Positions 26,233 to 38,057 of a DNA stretch of 64,000 nucleotides are shown piece after piece. Made by a program: the position numbers and the translations under genes. The stretch is from Piper betle (lineage: Eukaryota; Streptophyta; Magnoliopsida; Piperales; Piperaceae): the NCBI GenBank assembly GCA_033002965.1, contig JAURVB010002625.1, positions 1 to 64,000 of the forward strand, written 5' to 3'. Each line of letters opens with the position of its first letter. Position 1 is the stretch's first letter. The notes below the pieces were generated by a model that was given only the letters and a program-made list of their open reading frames with translations, was not told the origin of the DNA and made no database searches.

Positions 26233-28366
26233 ATGGCTTCCAGGGGAGCTGACTTGATGTATGTTCCGATGGTAGTGAATAGAAGGAAGGTTTCAGCCTT
26301 GATAGACACTATTGTGACGCACAGTTTCATCTCCAAGGGGATGGCTACAGAGTTAGGGTCGAAGACCAGGAACAACACTAGTAGGATCAAGGCGGTCAAC
26401 TCGCAGGCAAGACAAGTGGATGGAATTTCCAGAAATGTGAGAGTCTGCTTGGGGGAATATGAGGGATGGATGGACTTGATGGTTATTGAGATGGACGACT
26501 TCGATCTGATTATCGGGAATGCCTTCATGAGGACTGCCAGTGCGGGAGTGTTCCCACAACTTGGAGGAATATTGATCATGGACAAGGCGGGTGCAAGCTT
26601 TGTTCATGGCCAGCGGAGGTCCTTCGAGGGTTGAGGACTGCATCGTCAGTAAGGAGCAGTTGTCGGCAATCCAGGTTGCTCGAGGATGCAAGAAAGGGGC
26701 CTTAACTTATCTTGCAGTGATGGTGGAGATCCAACTGGACCATGTGGTGGACGTGCCAGAATTAATTGGTAGGGCTGCTGGACGAGTATTCAGATGTGAT
26801 GCCTACCGAATTGCCATACGGGTTACCTTCCAAACATAGTTGCAAAAATCGGAATCGGATGATGAATCGGATTTGAGGGGGTCATTGAATAAGATTGATT
26901 CATCAAAATCGGACAAAAATTGGTTCACTTAAATCGATCAAAATCAATCATTTTTCTCCTCCATGTCTTCGGTATCATTCTAGAGCACGTCATTAGATCA
27001 TTTTTTTGTTTTTTATTTTATTTTATTTTATTTTATATTTTAGGATTTATTTTATTATTATTGATTCGAATAAGGAGCGAGTCAATTTTTACTAGGTCAA
27101 TTACCCCTCATTTTTATCCATCTTTTCCCATCCCCCCCCTCTCCACCCCACACAGCCCTGCCGCCCCATCTCAAGCCGCCCGCCTCCCGCCCCACCGCCC
27201 GCCGCCTCCCCACCGAGCCTCACCCCACCCTGCCCATCTCCACCCCTGTGCTGCCGCCACCCTGTCTACCGCCCCGATCTCTCCACCCCCCAGATCTCCA
27301 CCACCCACCCACAGCCCCGCACTCCTCTAACCCGGCCTTGTTTCTCCCACTCCCCCGCCCCTGGCTCCTCCCCCCACTCGCCACCAGCTACCCCACCGAG
27401 GCTCACTCCAACTGCTCCTGTCGCCCCCACTCTCCAGATCTCCTCCGGCGCCCCGCCTGAATCAGTCAATTCAGGCTGTCATTGACTCGGGGTGAGAATC
27501 AGCTTGGATCGGCCGATTCTTGGTCTGATTTTTTACCCAACCCATACGTCAGTATTTTGACTCGGTTTTGCACCGAGTCGAGCCAAATCAGCCGATTCGA
27601 AGTAGAATTAGCTGAGTTTTGCAACTATGCTCCAAAGAGATTAGTCGAACACCAGATCAAATTAGTGCCAGGGGCAAGAGCACCAGCAGAGGCACCAAAT
27701 AGATGTCGCCTAAAGAACTCACAAAGCTTATGATCCAGCTAGGAGAGTTTCTGGATTCAGGGGAAAATTCAGCCAACGACTTCACCGTAACCATTAAGAT
27801 TAAGTACCCAGTTTCCTTGTGTGCTGATTTATTTGGTCACATTAGAGAGGGTTTGAATCGGCTAAGGGAACATGATCTCTTTGTGAAGAGAGAGCAGTGT
27901 GAGTTCGGCCTAGGGGAGATGAGCTCCCTAGGGCACGAAATTGGCGAGGAGAAGGTGCGAGCACAAGAATCTAGTGTGAGAGCCATTGCCAAGTGGCCGA
28001 AGCCAACAAAGGTGGCAGTGTGGAGGAGCTTCCGAGGTTTGGCCAATTCCTACTAAAAATGTCGCCTTTATCCAACTTATTGGAGGAGGATAAGTTGTAG
28101 GGCATGGTTGGAGCGATGCCGGGTAGCTTTTGAAGAGTTGAAAGTTGCCACATCATCGGAGCCAATATTGAAATTGCCGGATTTCAATCATCAGTTTGGA
28201 GTGGTGACAGACGCTTCAGACATAGCTGTAAGCGGGGTATGGTAGCAGGAGGAGGTGCTAGCTGAGGTGCATTGCCTAGGAGTATGGCAGGTTTGCTTGT
28301 TGGGATCCATGATCATTATCATCACAAACAATGTAGCTAGCAACTTCTTCAAGACCCAGAAGGAGA
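26233..28366 (+). pseudogene. pol: Chromovirus protease and reverse transcriptase remnant, arm 1
   Basis: The aspartic protease region has ALIDTIVTHSFIS (catalytic DTG changed to DTI) and LIIGNAFM. RT begins at FPYGLPSK, is interrupted by a hAT-like MITE (26835-27629), and resumes with KRLVEHQIKLVPGARAP and MSPKELTKLMIQLGEFLDSG. It then jumps from TIKIKYPVSLCADLF straight to HIREGLNRLREHDLFVKRE, so about 150 residues including the YxDD active site are deleted. The RNase H-linked part follows with stops. A family B solo LTR interrupts it at 28373. Confidence 0.85.
26835..27629. mobile_element. hAT-like MITE in the RT region, arm 1
   Basis: 795 bp with inverted ends CATAGTTGCAAAAATCGG and, inverted, CATAGTTGCAAAACTC. 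Flanks are TTCCAAA and CTCCAAA, an imperfect 7-8 bp duplication; removing it restores RT continuity. It is the same family as 11504-12187, with the same LTR-like interior (27000-27110) and a C-rich core. Arm 2 has the same element, so it predates the duplication. Confidence 0.85.
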
Positions 28367-28372
28367 GGTAAG

Positions 28373-31049
28373 TGTCACAGGGGTCAATTTAGGGGATAAA
28401 TTTTTTTCGCCCAAACTGCCACTGTGCGGCGTGTTTCCCTCCCTGGAACACCAGCCAACACCACCTCCGCACCCCAACGTGTTGTGGTGCACAGCGGCCT
28501 CGGACCGCACGCCTGCAAGTATCGCACGCACCCAGTCCCAGTACCGCGCCCAGCTACCAACGCCTGCGTACCGTAACTAAGTTACCAGCCCCTGTACCGA
28601 ACACACACACCGATCACCAAGTCGCAAGTGATTACACGCCCCATGTACCGAGTACCCTGCTCGGTGCCCCTAGACCACGGAATCACGGGTCTAGACCACG
28701 GTGCACAAACATGACGGATACATCACACAAATTACAGGATAAATCCCAACCTCTATTCTTACAACGTGAATACAGGATATACACAGGTAATCCCTCTAGA
28801 CTACCCGCCGGTCGTGGACATGCAAACCCCACGACCGTGCCTCTCGACCCTCACTCGACAGGACTTCACCCAACCCTCGGTTCACCGCGCAGGGTTGCCG
28901 AACAACAGGTGTGTGAGCCTTGACCCTAAAGGCGGACGACGACTACCCCGGTAATCCCCCTTGGTGTTCCAGACCCTCCTCGGCCTGACTGCAGTAACCC
29001 CAAGGCGTCCCCTTGCCCGACCAAGTTTCACTCCCCACTGAGATCACTCACACACTCAACTCTCTTTTGTTGTTCTGATTTCTACACAAGGATGGCATCT
29101 CCTTATATAGACCTTCCGGACTAGTGGGCACCACGTCCCCAGCTTGCATCCTCACCGTCCAATCCACGATCAACGGTCCTCATGCTCCAAGCCTTGTCAT
29201 CACTCACCCCCTGGGATTCCAGCAAAATTACCGGAAAGCCTACCCCTGGGTGTGGCGCAAAAGACTGATCGCATTCTTGGTTCGACCCAGCACTGAACCC
29301 CTCCTGGGTGTGGTGTGGTCGCCTTATCGAACCAGCGACCCCAGTACTGAACCCTGGTCTGCCCGTTCCACAGCACCCATGCGCGTGCACGATAACCCCT
29401 GCCGCTCCTTGGCTCGGTCACCCGCACACCTACGCACCCGTGACTACCGCCCATTTGCATGATAGCGCACGGCCCTGGTGCCTGGCTCGCCTGGTCATGA
29501 TGCTTGGTCGCTGTTAAGTGTTTAAAATATACAATATTTACCCAGTTTTTTTAATATGATTTTGTACTTCTCTAGTATAAACATTATTAATTAAGTAATA
29601 TTTTACTTTATTATTTTAGTTAATTAATATTTTATTATATATGCTTAACTTTGATGTTTTAATGCAGAAAAAGATGAATAAATTAAGCTTTGGATTTGAT
29701 TGGTCATGACACTTGGCGCTACCCAATGGTTACAATTCATGGTGTTCAATGGAGTCGAACAGTTAGAAACTTGAAGAGACATTATAATTAATTAGATTAC
29801 GTCGATTTGTGAACACCCTCTTCGAATTCTTGTATCTCTACTTCTATATAAAGGGGTGGTCATTTGTTGTTGATCATATCTCATCTCTTGGCTTCGGAGT
29901 GTAGTGAAAGTAGTAGTTTTAGTTTTTGTAATTCCTTTTTCTTTTATAATAAAAATTAGTTTCTTTTTTATATTATTTTCTATTTTTATTATGGAGTAGT
30001 TTTATATTTCGTTCTAGAGAAGAATGGAACTTAACATGATTTAATTGAATTTATTTCAAGCTCTTACTCTTTTATTCAATCAAATTGTTTGAATTATCAT
30101 ATTCTTAATGCTAAGAATAGATTGATCACCTAATTCTTAGATCACGAGGTTTAATTAGATTTCGGGAGAAATTAATTAGATTAGTCATTGATAATTCATC
30201 ATACGACGAGTCTTTTGACTTGTTTGTCGTTGTGGTCGGGAGATACACAACACCGTATGCGATTGTAAGGCAAATCTTAATGCATTATTTTGTTGATTAA
30301 TCAATTATCACCGGGAGGTAGAAATTGAGGCAAAATAATAGAAGCATGAAGGAGCGGGAGCCACCATGTCATATAATTATCCTAGATCGACAATCTGAGG
30401 GAATAAAAGATAAGAGTAAGATTTGATGAAGATTAAATTCATGTTAAGGGAAATTCGACTCTAGAACGAGTTTTATAATTTTAACTTCGCTTTTAATTTA
30501 AAGTTATTCCAGATTAAGTTAAGTTAGTTATTTCTGTTTTGTTCTTAATTTTATTTTCTTTAATTAATTATAGGAAATTCATCTCCCTGTGGGACGATAC
30601 TCGAATTTATCATTATATTACTTGTTTCGACCGTGTACACTTGCATGCTATTAAAATTATTCGAACAGTCGCTCGCATCCCACGCATCCGGAACCCGCAC
30701 TTCTACCTGCCACGCTGCTCGGTAGAATGTCCTGGCTGCGCCTGACCTTGCACACGCCTCGGAACCCGCACCACACTCGGTACTAGGTAGTGGCCTGCTC
30801 GGTACTCCTTACCGACCAATTGTCCGCCACAGCCTGCTATCGGTACTGTAAGGTAGCTCGCCCACACAGCATCTCGCCTGATAGACCACATGCGCCAGTC
30901 AGACCTTGGACTTGCCCACATCACGGATAAATGCTCGGTAGGTTGTTCAACACTCGGATAGCACCGGCCACCTGACTTGGACGCGGGAATGCTAGGGACA
31001 ACTGCCAAACCCTAGCTCTCGACCGTCCCACGAGCTAAACCCCGTAACA
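28373..31049 (-). mobile_element. Family B solo LTR with a nested solo LTR, arm 1 only
   Basis: Plus-strand text runs TGTCACAGGGG...CCCCGTAACA, flanked by a perfect GTAAG duplication (28368-28372 and 31050-31054). Without the nested 1156-bp LTR and its duplication it is about 1516 bp, like the copy at 19791-21278. Arm 2 is uninterrupted at the corresponding point (near 50109-50115), so the insertion followed the inverted duplication. Confidence 0.93.
29512..30667 (+). mobile_element. Family A solo LTR nested in the family B LTR
   Basis: 1156 bp, from TGTTAAGTGTTTAAAATA to AAAATTATTCGAACA, with perfect duplication GTCGC (29507-29511 and 30668-30672). This is the cleanest copy of the family A LTR and serves as its reference. 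It is younger than its host LTR and so postdates the arm duplication. Confidence 0.95.
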
Positions 31050-31054
31050 GTAAG

Positions 31055-32202
31055 CAAGGTGGCAGGAGCTACTAGGCAGGTAGGAGGGTTGGCAAACATA
31101 GATCTCAAGGACAAGAAACTGGTTGATAGAGTTAGCAGGGGCTGGACTCACATGTATTGGTTAGATAATGGATTAGTCTATTTTAGTGTAGAGGCTAGGT
31201 TGCTACACCCACTACCTACACCTTTGAGACCATGGAGCTCGATCTCAATGGACTTGGTGTTTAGATTCCCTGAGGCGAAGGGAATGATAGTAGGGTTAGT
31301 TGTGGATCAGTTTTCTAAGTACTCGTATTCGTAGGAGCGCCACATGCATGCTCAGTCGAGACCGCTACTGAATGGTCCTTCAGGAACGTGGGGAAGTACT
31401 GCGGTCCCGACTAACATCGTCACAGCTAACCATCCTCACTCTGATGGGCAGACAGAAAAGACGAATGCATTGCTCGAGCGGTGTTTGAGGCATGTCATCA
31501 CATCAAGTCAAAAGAGCCGATTGTATCTTCTTGACACGACATAGGTTGGGAGTAATCTGCAATAGTTTTCAGCTAAGGGGCTTAGTCCCTTTGAGGTTGC
31601 TACGGACCACCAGCCTCCTATGCCACTAGAGGGTACTCTATAGGGAGGTGGAGTATGGTGTCCAGCTGCACAAGGGTTTGCAGTGGAGTTAGCCAAGATA
31701 ACAAGCCAAATGGGGAGATATGCCGACTCAAGGAAGAGTGCGGTATCATTCAGCACGGGGGACAAAGTAATGTTGAAGCTCATGCTATTGATTTGGGAGA
31801 AAATTAGGTGTACTAAGGTGCATTGGGTGGTGGTGCAAAGGTACGAGGTTCCTTTTGAGGTGGAAAAGGCAATCGGAAGTATCCCATACCGGTTGAAACT
31901 TCACCCAGATTTCCATGTTAGTGTTCTCAAACCTTTTCATGAGGATTTGGTCAATCCGAGGAGAGCTCATCCAGAGAGACCTCCCCTACCGGCTGGCAAC
32001 ATTATAAGGAAAAGGTAGGGTGGATTTTGGAGCATGGGCCTGTTGGCCAAGGGACTCCAAAAGGGGGGATGGAGTATCTTATGACGTGGAAGGGAGAATT
32101 GAGAAGTGTGAATAGCTGGAAAAAGGAGAGGGAGTTGAGGCAATTGGGGAGCAAGATCAAGAAGTACTGGGGAGGACTTAAACCCTCCGATGAGGACATC
32201 GG
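31055..32202 (+). pseudogene. pol: Chromovirus integrase remnant and chromodomain, arm 1
   Basis: Broken frames show PLPTPLRPWSSISMDLVFRF and VVDQFSKY (integrase core), then NHPHSDGQTEKTNALLERCL (degraded) and, after more stops, a DKVMLK segment and SIPYRLKLHPDFHVSVLKPF. The C terminus has EYLMTWKGELRSVNSWKKER, a chromodomain of the kind that targets chromoviruses to marked chromatin. Large deletions and stops make it non-functional. Confidence 0.85.
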
Positions 32203-32210
32203 GTCTCATT

Positions 32211-32223
32211 GGTGGGGAAGGAC
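32211..32223 (+). promoter_or_regulatory. Polypurine tract before the chromovirus 3' LTR
   Basis: GGTGGGGAAGGAC directly precedes the 3' LTR start, where plus-strand DNA synthesis would be primed. Arm 2 has the same tract at 48944-48956 on the minus strand. Confidence 0.65.
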
Positions 32224-34895
32224 AGTTGCAAGTCTAGTGTTAAGTGTTAAAAGTATACAATATTTACCCATATTTTTAATGTGATTTTATACTTCCTAGG
32301 TATAATCATTATTAATTAGGTGATATTTCTCGTTATATTCAAGTTAATTAATATGTTATGAGATACACTTAATTTTGGAGTTTTAATGCAGAAAAAGATG
32401 AAACAAATTAAGCTTAGGACTTGTTGGTTAGAGCATTGGACCCCACCCATTGATGGCTACAATTTTTGGTGTTGGTAAAGCTCGATGAGGATCGCTATAC
32501 ATAGCTTTGGTGCAATTGTCGGGGAGTTGGAAACTTCATCGGACATCATAATCAGTTAGTCCACATTGAGTTGTGGAATTCTTCTTCAAATTATTGTATC
32601 TCCTTGGTATCCCATCTTCTATATAAAGGGGTGGTCATTTGTTGTTTGATATATCTCAACTCTTGGCTTAGAAGTAGTTCTAGTTTTTGTAATAATTTTC
32701 CTTTCATAATAAGAAGTAGTTTTTCTTTATATTGTTTTTTATTTTTATTATGGAGTAGTCTTTTATTTTGGTCTAGAGAAGAATGGAACTTAACATGGTT
32801 TAATTGAATTCATTTCAACCTCTTACTCTTTCATTCGACCGGATTGTTTGAATTATTATGTTTTTAATGCTAAGAATAGATTGATCGTCTATTTCTTAGA
32901 TCACGAGGTTTAATTAGATTTTGGGAGAAATTAATTAGATTAATCATTGATAATTCATCATACGACAAATCTTTTGACTTGTTTGTCATTGTAGTCGGAA
33001 GATACACAATACTGTATGCTATTGTAAGGTAAATTTTAATGCATTATTTTATTGATTAATTAATCATCATTAGGAGGTAGAAATTGAGGCAAAATAAAAG
33101 AAGCATGAAGGAGCAAGAGCCATCATGTAATATAATTATCCTACATCGACAATTCGACGGAATAGAAGATAAGAGTAAGATGTGATGAATATTAAATTCA
33201 TATTAAGGAAAATTCGACTCTAGAAAAATTGTATCATTATAACTCTTTCTTTAATTTAAAGTTATTACTTAGATTTAGTTAAGTCGGATGTTTTTGTTTT
33301 GTTCTTCATTTTATTTTCTTTAATTAATTTAAGGAAATTCATCTCTTTGTGGGACGATACTCAAACTACATCATTCTATTACTTGTTTCGACTATGTATA
33401 CTTGCATGTTATTGAAAGTATTCTAACATTTAGTCCGGAGGATGCCTAGGGAGCTAGGGTTTGGCGGTTGTTCCTAGTCATCCTGCGTCCAAGACAGATT
33501 GTTGGGGCTATCCGAGTGGTGGAAACAACTTACCAATACTAATCCATGTTATAGCTGCAGGCAAGATCAAGCTGTGGTGCATCAAGTCTGTCGGGTGACC
33601 AGGGGTATGAGTGAGGATGGAGTCGAGCAAGTATCGGTACTTGATAGAGTGTAGCACGAAGGGATGATCGGTAATGGGTACCGAGCATGCCACTACATAG
33701 GCATCGATAAACCTCAAGATGACGGGTTCTAGGTAGCGAGCAAATGACCGAGCAAGCGACGAACAACATATCAGTGGAGCGAGGTTAGGGGCAACCAAGC
33801 GTACCGATATCCAGTGCCGAGCAGTGTGTGAGCAAGCAATGCCGAGCAATGCACGAGTGAGCAGTGCCGAGCAATGTCGAGTAATGCCGAGCAGTGCCGA
33901 GCGGTAGCATGCGAGTAGTGAGCTACAAGTGGGCACTGAGCGCACGGATCCAAATAGCAGTACAGGGGCACGAGCGCATACGGGATGACCGAGCCAAATA
34001 CCGGCGCAGCAGTATTTGCCTGAGGTTGGCGAGCTTGCACAGGATTCCTAGCGGGAGTAGGAATGCCAACACTTGGAGTGAGCATTCTGCTGGAACGCTG
34101 AGAGAAGAAGTTTCAGTTTTTGGAGCAAGCAGTTTGTTGGAATGCCGAGAGGTTGGAGTGTGGCCGAGAGTGGGCTGGGGTCAAACCAAGAGGGTTCGAC
34201 CATGCAACCAAGGGCGCCGAAGGATTTGTTTGATCAAGAATTGCCGATAAGATTTGCTGATGTGTTGAGATCTTATGCAAACCAGCGGAGAATAGTTGGT
34301 TGCAACAAATTTCAGATATGGATATCCTTGGACATTAAGGGTAAACATGATCATCAAAAGATATTTTGTTGAAATCTTTGGAGATATGGATAAACACGGA
34401 TTGGAGCCTACATAAAGAGACATCCCTCTTGTGTAGAAGGAAACAAACGTGAATTGCTATGAATCTCATGGTGGAGAAGAGATAACCATGATCGTGCAAG
34501 GAGACACTTGAAGTTGTCACGACCAATTCTTCGAGTCAAGGGCTAGAACTTCAAGGGGACTAGCGGAGTAGTTGTTTGTTGGGATCAAGGTACACAATTC
34601 CTATTCCATGACCTGATTGTATTTCTAGCTGAGGAGAAATTACATGTAAATAGGCCGACCAAGGGGTGGCATGGGGTTTGTGAGGACTTATTGTGAGTGG
34701 GGTACTCATAGTCATCACAGCCTCCCTATCGGGAAAGGAGGCACGCCGTGGGGTTTGCATGTCCACGGTAGCCAAGTAGTTAGGGGTAGATTGTCCACTT
34801 GTTCTTTTGTTTTTAGTTAATGAAATTAAGGTTGGAGTAGGGGCTCCGTAATTGTATGGTGTCAACATCATCGTCGTGTTAGGCGTGGTACCGAT
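32224..34895 (+). repeat. Chromovirus 3' LTR, truncated and interrupted, arm 1
   Basis: Begins AGTTGCAAGTCTAG, is split after 14 bases by a solo LTR (32238-33428 plus duplication), resumes with TAGTCCGGAGGATGCC and follows the 5' LTR to GGTACCGAT near 34895. The last 300 bases or so of the LTR are missing. The stretch beyond repeats 'tccgtaattgtatgg' before AT-rich unique sequence begins. Arm 2 has the same truncation. Confidence 0.85.
32238..33428 (+). mobile_element. Family A solo LTR inside the chromovirus 3' LTR, arm 1
   Basis: 1191 bp from TGTTAAGTGTTAAAAG to GAAAGTATTCTAACA. Flanks are TCTAG (32233-32237) and TTTAG (33429-33433). The chromovirus 5' LTR at 23148-23160 shows the unoccupied sequence with a single TCTAG, so it acts as an empty-site control. 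Present in both arms. Confidence 0.93.
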
Positions 34896-36848
34896 TCCGT
34901 AATTGTATGGAGTAGGGGCTCCGTAATTATATCATACTTTTTTATATAGATATTTTCTAAAATATATATATTCCTTTTTGAATTATTTCGCTTATTAAAA
35001 TGTTTCCTTGTGTCATGTGGTGCATATTCTATTTGATTTTATAGTATTTTATCTTGTTTTTTAAAATTATATGTATAAATTGTAATTATTCATACACTTA
35101 CAATTAGAAGTCAACTTAACCATACTTAATTAATTCACTTTGTTAGGAAATTTAAAACATTTTAAAACTTTAAATCAAATTTGACAAAATCTTTTTTAAT
35201 TATTTTTGGAATTTTTAATTAAATAAATTATAAATTTTGATAAAGATGGAAAATAATAATTGATAAAACACGTATTTTTTTATTAATTATAGGATTTTTT
35301 AATTAATTAAAGATAAAAAATATGCCTTTATCCTTTATTTAATTAAATTTCAAGTTTGAAAAGATGGAAAATAGGAGTTAATATTATATTATAAAATTTT
35401 CATTAAGTACAGGATTTTTATTCAATTAAATTACATATCGGGTAAAGATGAAATATAGAAGTTGATAAACACATATTTTTTTATTATATTAGTAATTTTT
35501 TAATTAATTAAATTACAAATTCAATAAAGATGAAAACATGAGTATAAACACATTTATTTTTTATAATTTCAAATTTGTTAATTAATTAACTTATAAACAT
35601 GATAAAGATAGAAAATAGAACTTGATAAATACATATTTTTCTTATTATTATTTCGGAAAATTTTAATTAATTAAATCACAAATCCGGTAAAGATAGAAAA
35701 TAAAGATTAAAAAACATTGTAGCATTAATCTGTAAATTTCATGTTGGGGACACTTTTATGAAAGAGCCTGAATAACAATGGGATTCAAGGCTGCATTAAG
35801 AATCTTTGTTTGAAAGATTTTTAAGGGCATAACTAACCACGGGACTCTACATATGAGTTATATTTCGATTAAGCCTGGGATGTGGCTTGACAAAAATGAG
35901 CCAAACTAGTTGTCTGTGCATAATGATCGGTGAGGTTCAGTTGATCAGATAGAAAGCTTACCATTGGCGAATTTAGTACATCAACTCAATGAGTCATGAG
36001 GTGGGTTTGTCTTGGAAAGTAAAGACAATGGTCATCTGTATTGGGCTCTACCAATTTCTGAGCTGGTGGCGACCTGCTTATGTATGTATAAAAGTTTTGT
36101 TTCTAAGCTATGAATAGAATAGTTGCCATCGTTTGGTCATAAAACTTTCTAGGTAACCAGGAGCCTCAACGTACTTAGACCCAAAAAGAAAAAAAGACCC
36201 ATAAAAGTGATCCACAGTTGTTGCCAACTGCCTTGCCCTATTGATCATATAAGCTATAGTCACATTCCACAGACTACATATTTATACCATGACAACTAGT
36301 GGCATAAAATATAGCAACTCATTGAAAGAAGTACATATTTATACCTAGCTGTATTACTTGTTAACTGCTAAGCTTCCATAGTGCATCAAATCAGCAAATG
36401 AGCAATTAGCATGAGTTCAAAGAACGCTGGCCTATTTATGCATTCTTTTGGAGAAGTATTTATGTGAAACAAACTTTCACATTACCAAAATTTGCCACCA
36501 ATCAAAATCCAACAAAAACCCAAATTATATGTGTTTTATTAATTTTAAACTTTATTGAAAATTAATGATTTTTTGAAATTTGTGATTGGTCCCAAAATTA
36601 TTGCCAAATAGATTGGGAAAAAAATGTAATTACCAAAAAAATACAAGCACGTAACATACAATGCAAATACCTTTCTTTGACGTTGGTCCCTCTCGGATTG
36701 GTTGCTTTTTCGCGCCGTTTTTGAACGCACTCCTCGATAGGTGCCTCAATTCATCCGAAGTTACCAAAACGCCCCGACGCTCGGCCTGAGTAGCAGATAC
36801 AATTTAGTCATTCCACTCAAAAATCAAATCATTCCCCCCACCACCTCC
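34896..36848 (+). other. AT-rich upstream region of the FLA gene, arm 1
   Basis: No coding sequence. It contains an AT-rich tandem repeat (35200-35705) and then single-copy-looking DNA that probably includes the FLA promoter. I cannot mark a TATA box with confidence. The arm 2 partner (44319-46269) is very similar. Confidence 0.5.
35200..35705. repeat. Degenerate AT-rich tandem repeat upstream of FLA
   Basis: Units share TTAATTAATTAAAT..., then AAAGATGGAAAATA and a T-rich run. The AAAGAT anchors are at about 35242, 35359, 35444, 35526, 35604 and 35689, so the spacing is 78-117 bp. The partner array in arm 2 is at about 45465-45975. Confidence 0.7.
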
Positions 36849-38057
36849 ATGGCACCGCCGCCCTGCCTCCCCCTCGCCGCCCTCCTCACCCTCGCCGTCC
36901 TTTTCTCCGGCGCCGCAGCTCACAACATCACCAACATCCTCTCCTCCCGACCCCGGTACGCCCGCTTCAACACCTTCCTCTCCGACACCAAGGTCGCCGA
37001 CGACATCAACCGCCACCAGACCATCACCGTCCTCGCCCTAGCCAACCCCGCCGCCTCCGCCCTCGCCGACCGTTCCCACTCCGACCTCAAGGCCGCCGTC
37101 GCCCTCCTCGTCCTCCTCGACTACTTTGACCCTGCCAAGCTCCGCCACCTCCCCGACGGCCCCGTGACGTCCACCACCCTCTACCAGACCACCGGGCTCG
37201 CCAACGGCTTCGAGGGTTTCGTCAACGTTTCCGTTCGCCGCGGCAGGGTTGCGTGCTTCACCTCCGCAGCAGCGGCGTCGCCAGCGTCGTCGGCGCCGTC
37301 GGACGCCACCCTCGTGAGGGCCGTCGAGTTCGTCCCCTACAACATCTCCGTTCTCGAGGTCAGCGCTCCGATATTCCCGCCCGGCTTTTCCGCCGTATCG
37401 CCGGAGGTAAACCTCACCGCCGCCCTCGAGAAGGGCGGTTGCGGGAACTTCGCCACGCTTCTCGAGAAGACGGGGGTGTTGAGGAGTTACGAGGCGGCCA
37501 TGGCGAAAGGGGTGACGGTGTTCGCGCCGGCGGATGCGGCCTTTGAGGCAGCCGGAGCGCCGGACGTCGGGAGGCTGAGCACAGACGACACGGTGGCGCT
37601 TCTGCTCTACCACGCATTGCCGGAGTACGCCCCGGCAGCGACGCTCAAATCCTCCGACAGCCGCCCCTTCTCCACCCTGGCCTCCAACGGCGCTACGAGG
37701 TATGAGGTTTCCGACACCGTCTCTGGCGACCAGATTACCATCCACGCCGACACCACCACCTCCAAGGTGGCCGCGACCCTCTTCGACTCGCCGCCAGTGG
37801 CCGTCTTCGTCATCGACACCTTGCTCGTCCCCGGGGAGCTCTTCGGGAAAGCGCCCACCGTCCAGCCAGCTCTGGCGCCAGGACCAGTCTCTCCGGCGGA
37901 ATCTGAATCATCGCCGGCTCCCTCGCCGGACGGCGACGAGCCGCTTTCGGACTCGTACGAACCTTCACTGGCAGCAACATTGTTGGAAGCTCTGGAAGCG
38001 ATCGCCGTCATTTTGGGTTTGTGGGGGACGGCCATTTTGTCCCATCTTTTGACATAG
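36849..38057 (+). CDS. FLA: Fasciclin-like arabinogalactan protein, two FAS1 domains, GPI-anchored (arm 1 copy)
   Basis: Secreted cell-surface/cell-wall glycoprotein; FLAs act in cell adhesion and wall integrity. The 402-residue single-exon frame begins at the ATG giving MAPPPCLPLAALLTLAVLFS, a clear signal peptide. An upstream in-frame ATG at 36741 would put 36 extra residues before it and was rejected. FAS1 domain 1 spans about residues 26-172 (TITVLALANPAASAL; VLLDYFDPAKL), domain 2 about 188-330 (GVTVFAPADAAF; LLLYHALPEY). A Pro-rich AG glycomodule (about 337-365: ALAPGP, SPAPSP) precedes an acidic spacer and a C-terminal hydrophobic tail (372-402) fitting GPI attachment. N-glycosylation motifs include N26, N126, N165 and N188. 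It resembles the two-FAS1 FLA1/2/8/10 type. The gene is GC-rich, unlike its AT-rich surroundings. It appears intact. Confidence 0.95.
   Translation: MAPPPCLPLAALLTLAVLFSGAAAHNITNILSSRPRYARFNTFLSDTKVADDINRHQTITVLALANPAASALADRSHSDLKAAVALLVLLDYFDPAKLRHLPDGPVTSTTLYQTTGLANGFEGFVNVSVRRGRVACFTSAAAASPASSAPSDATLVRAVEFVPYNISVLEVSAPIFPPGFSAVSPEVNLTAALEKGGCGNFATLLEKTGVLRSYEAAMAKGVTVFAPADAAFEAAGAPDVGRLSTDDTVALLLYHALPEYAPAATLKSSDSRPFSTLASNGATRYEVSDTVSGDQITIHADTTTSKVAATLFDSPPVAVFVIDTLLVPGELFGKAPTVQPALAPGPVSPAESESSPAPSPDGDEPLSDSYEPSLAATLLEALEAIAVILGLWGTAILSHLLT

Larger units (their letters stand above)
23139..34895 (+). mobile_element. Decayed chromovirus (Ty3/gypsy with chromodomain), arm 1
   Basis: Order: 5' LTR (23139-24999), initiator-Met-type primer site, gag, protease, RT remnant, integrase remnant, chromodomain, polypurine tract, 3' LTR (32224-34895). 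Within it lie a hAT-like MITE (26835-27629), a nested solo LTR pair (28373-31049, arm 1 only) and a solo LTR in the 3' LTR (32238-33428). The 3' LTR is cut short near 34895. All coding regions carry stops or deletions. The element is in both arms, so it predates the inverted duplication. Confidence 0.9.

Noticed and set aside
37038..37745. 235-residue ORF antisense to FLA (and its partner at 43419-44126)
   Set aside because: Shadow of the GC-rich FLA coding sequence; identical in both arms only because the DNA is identical.
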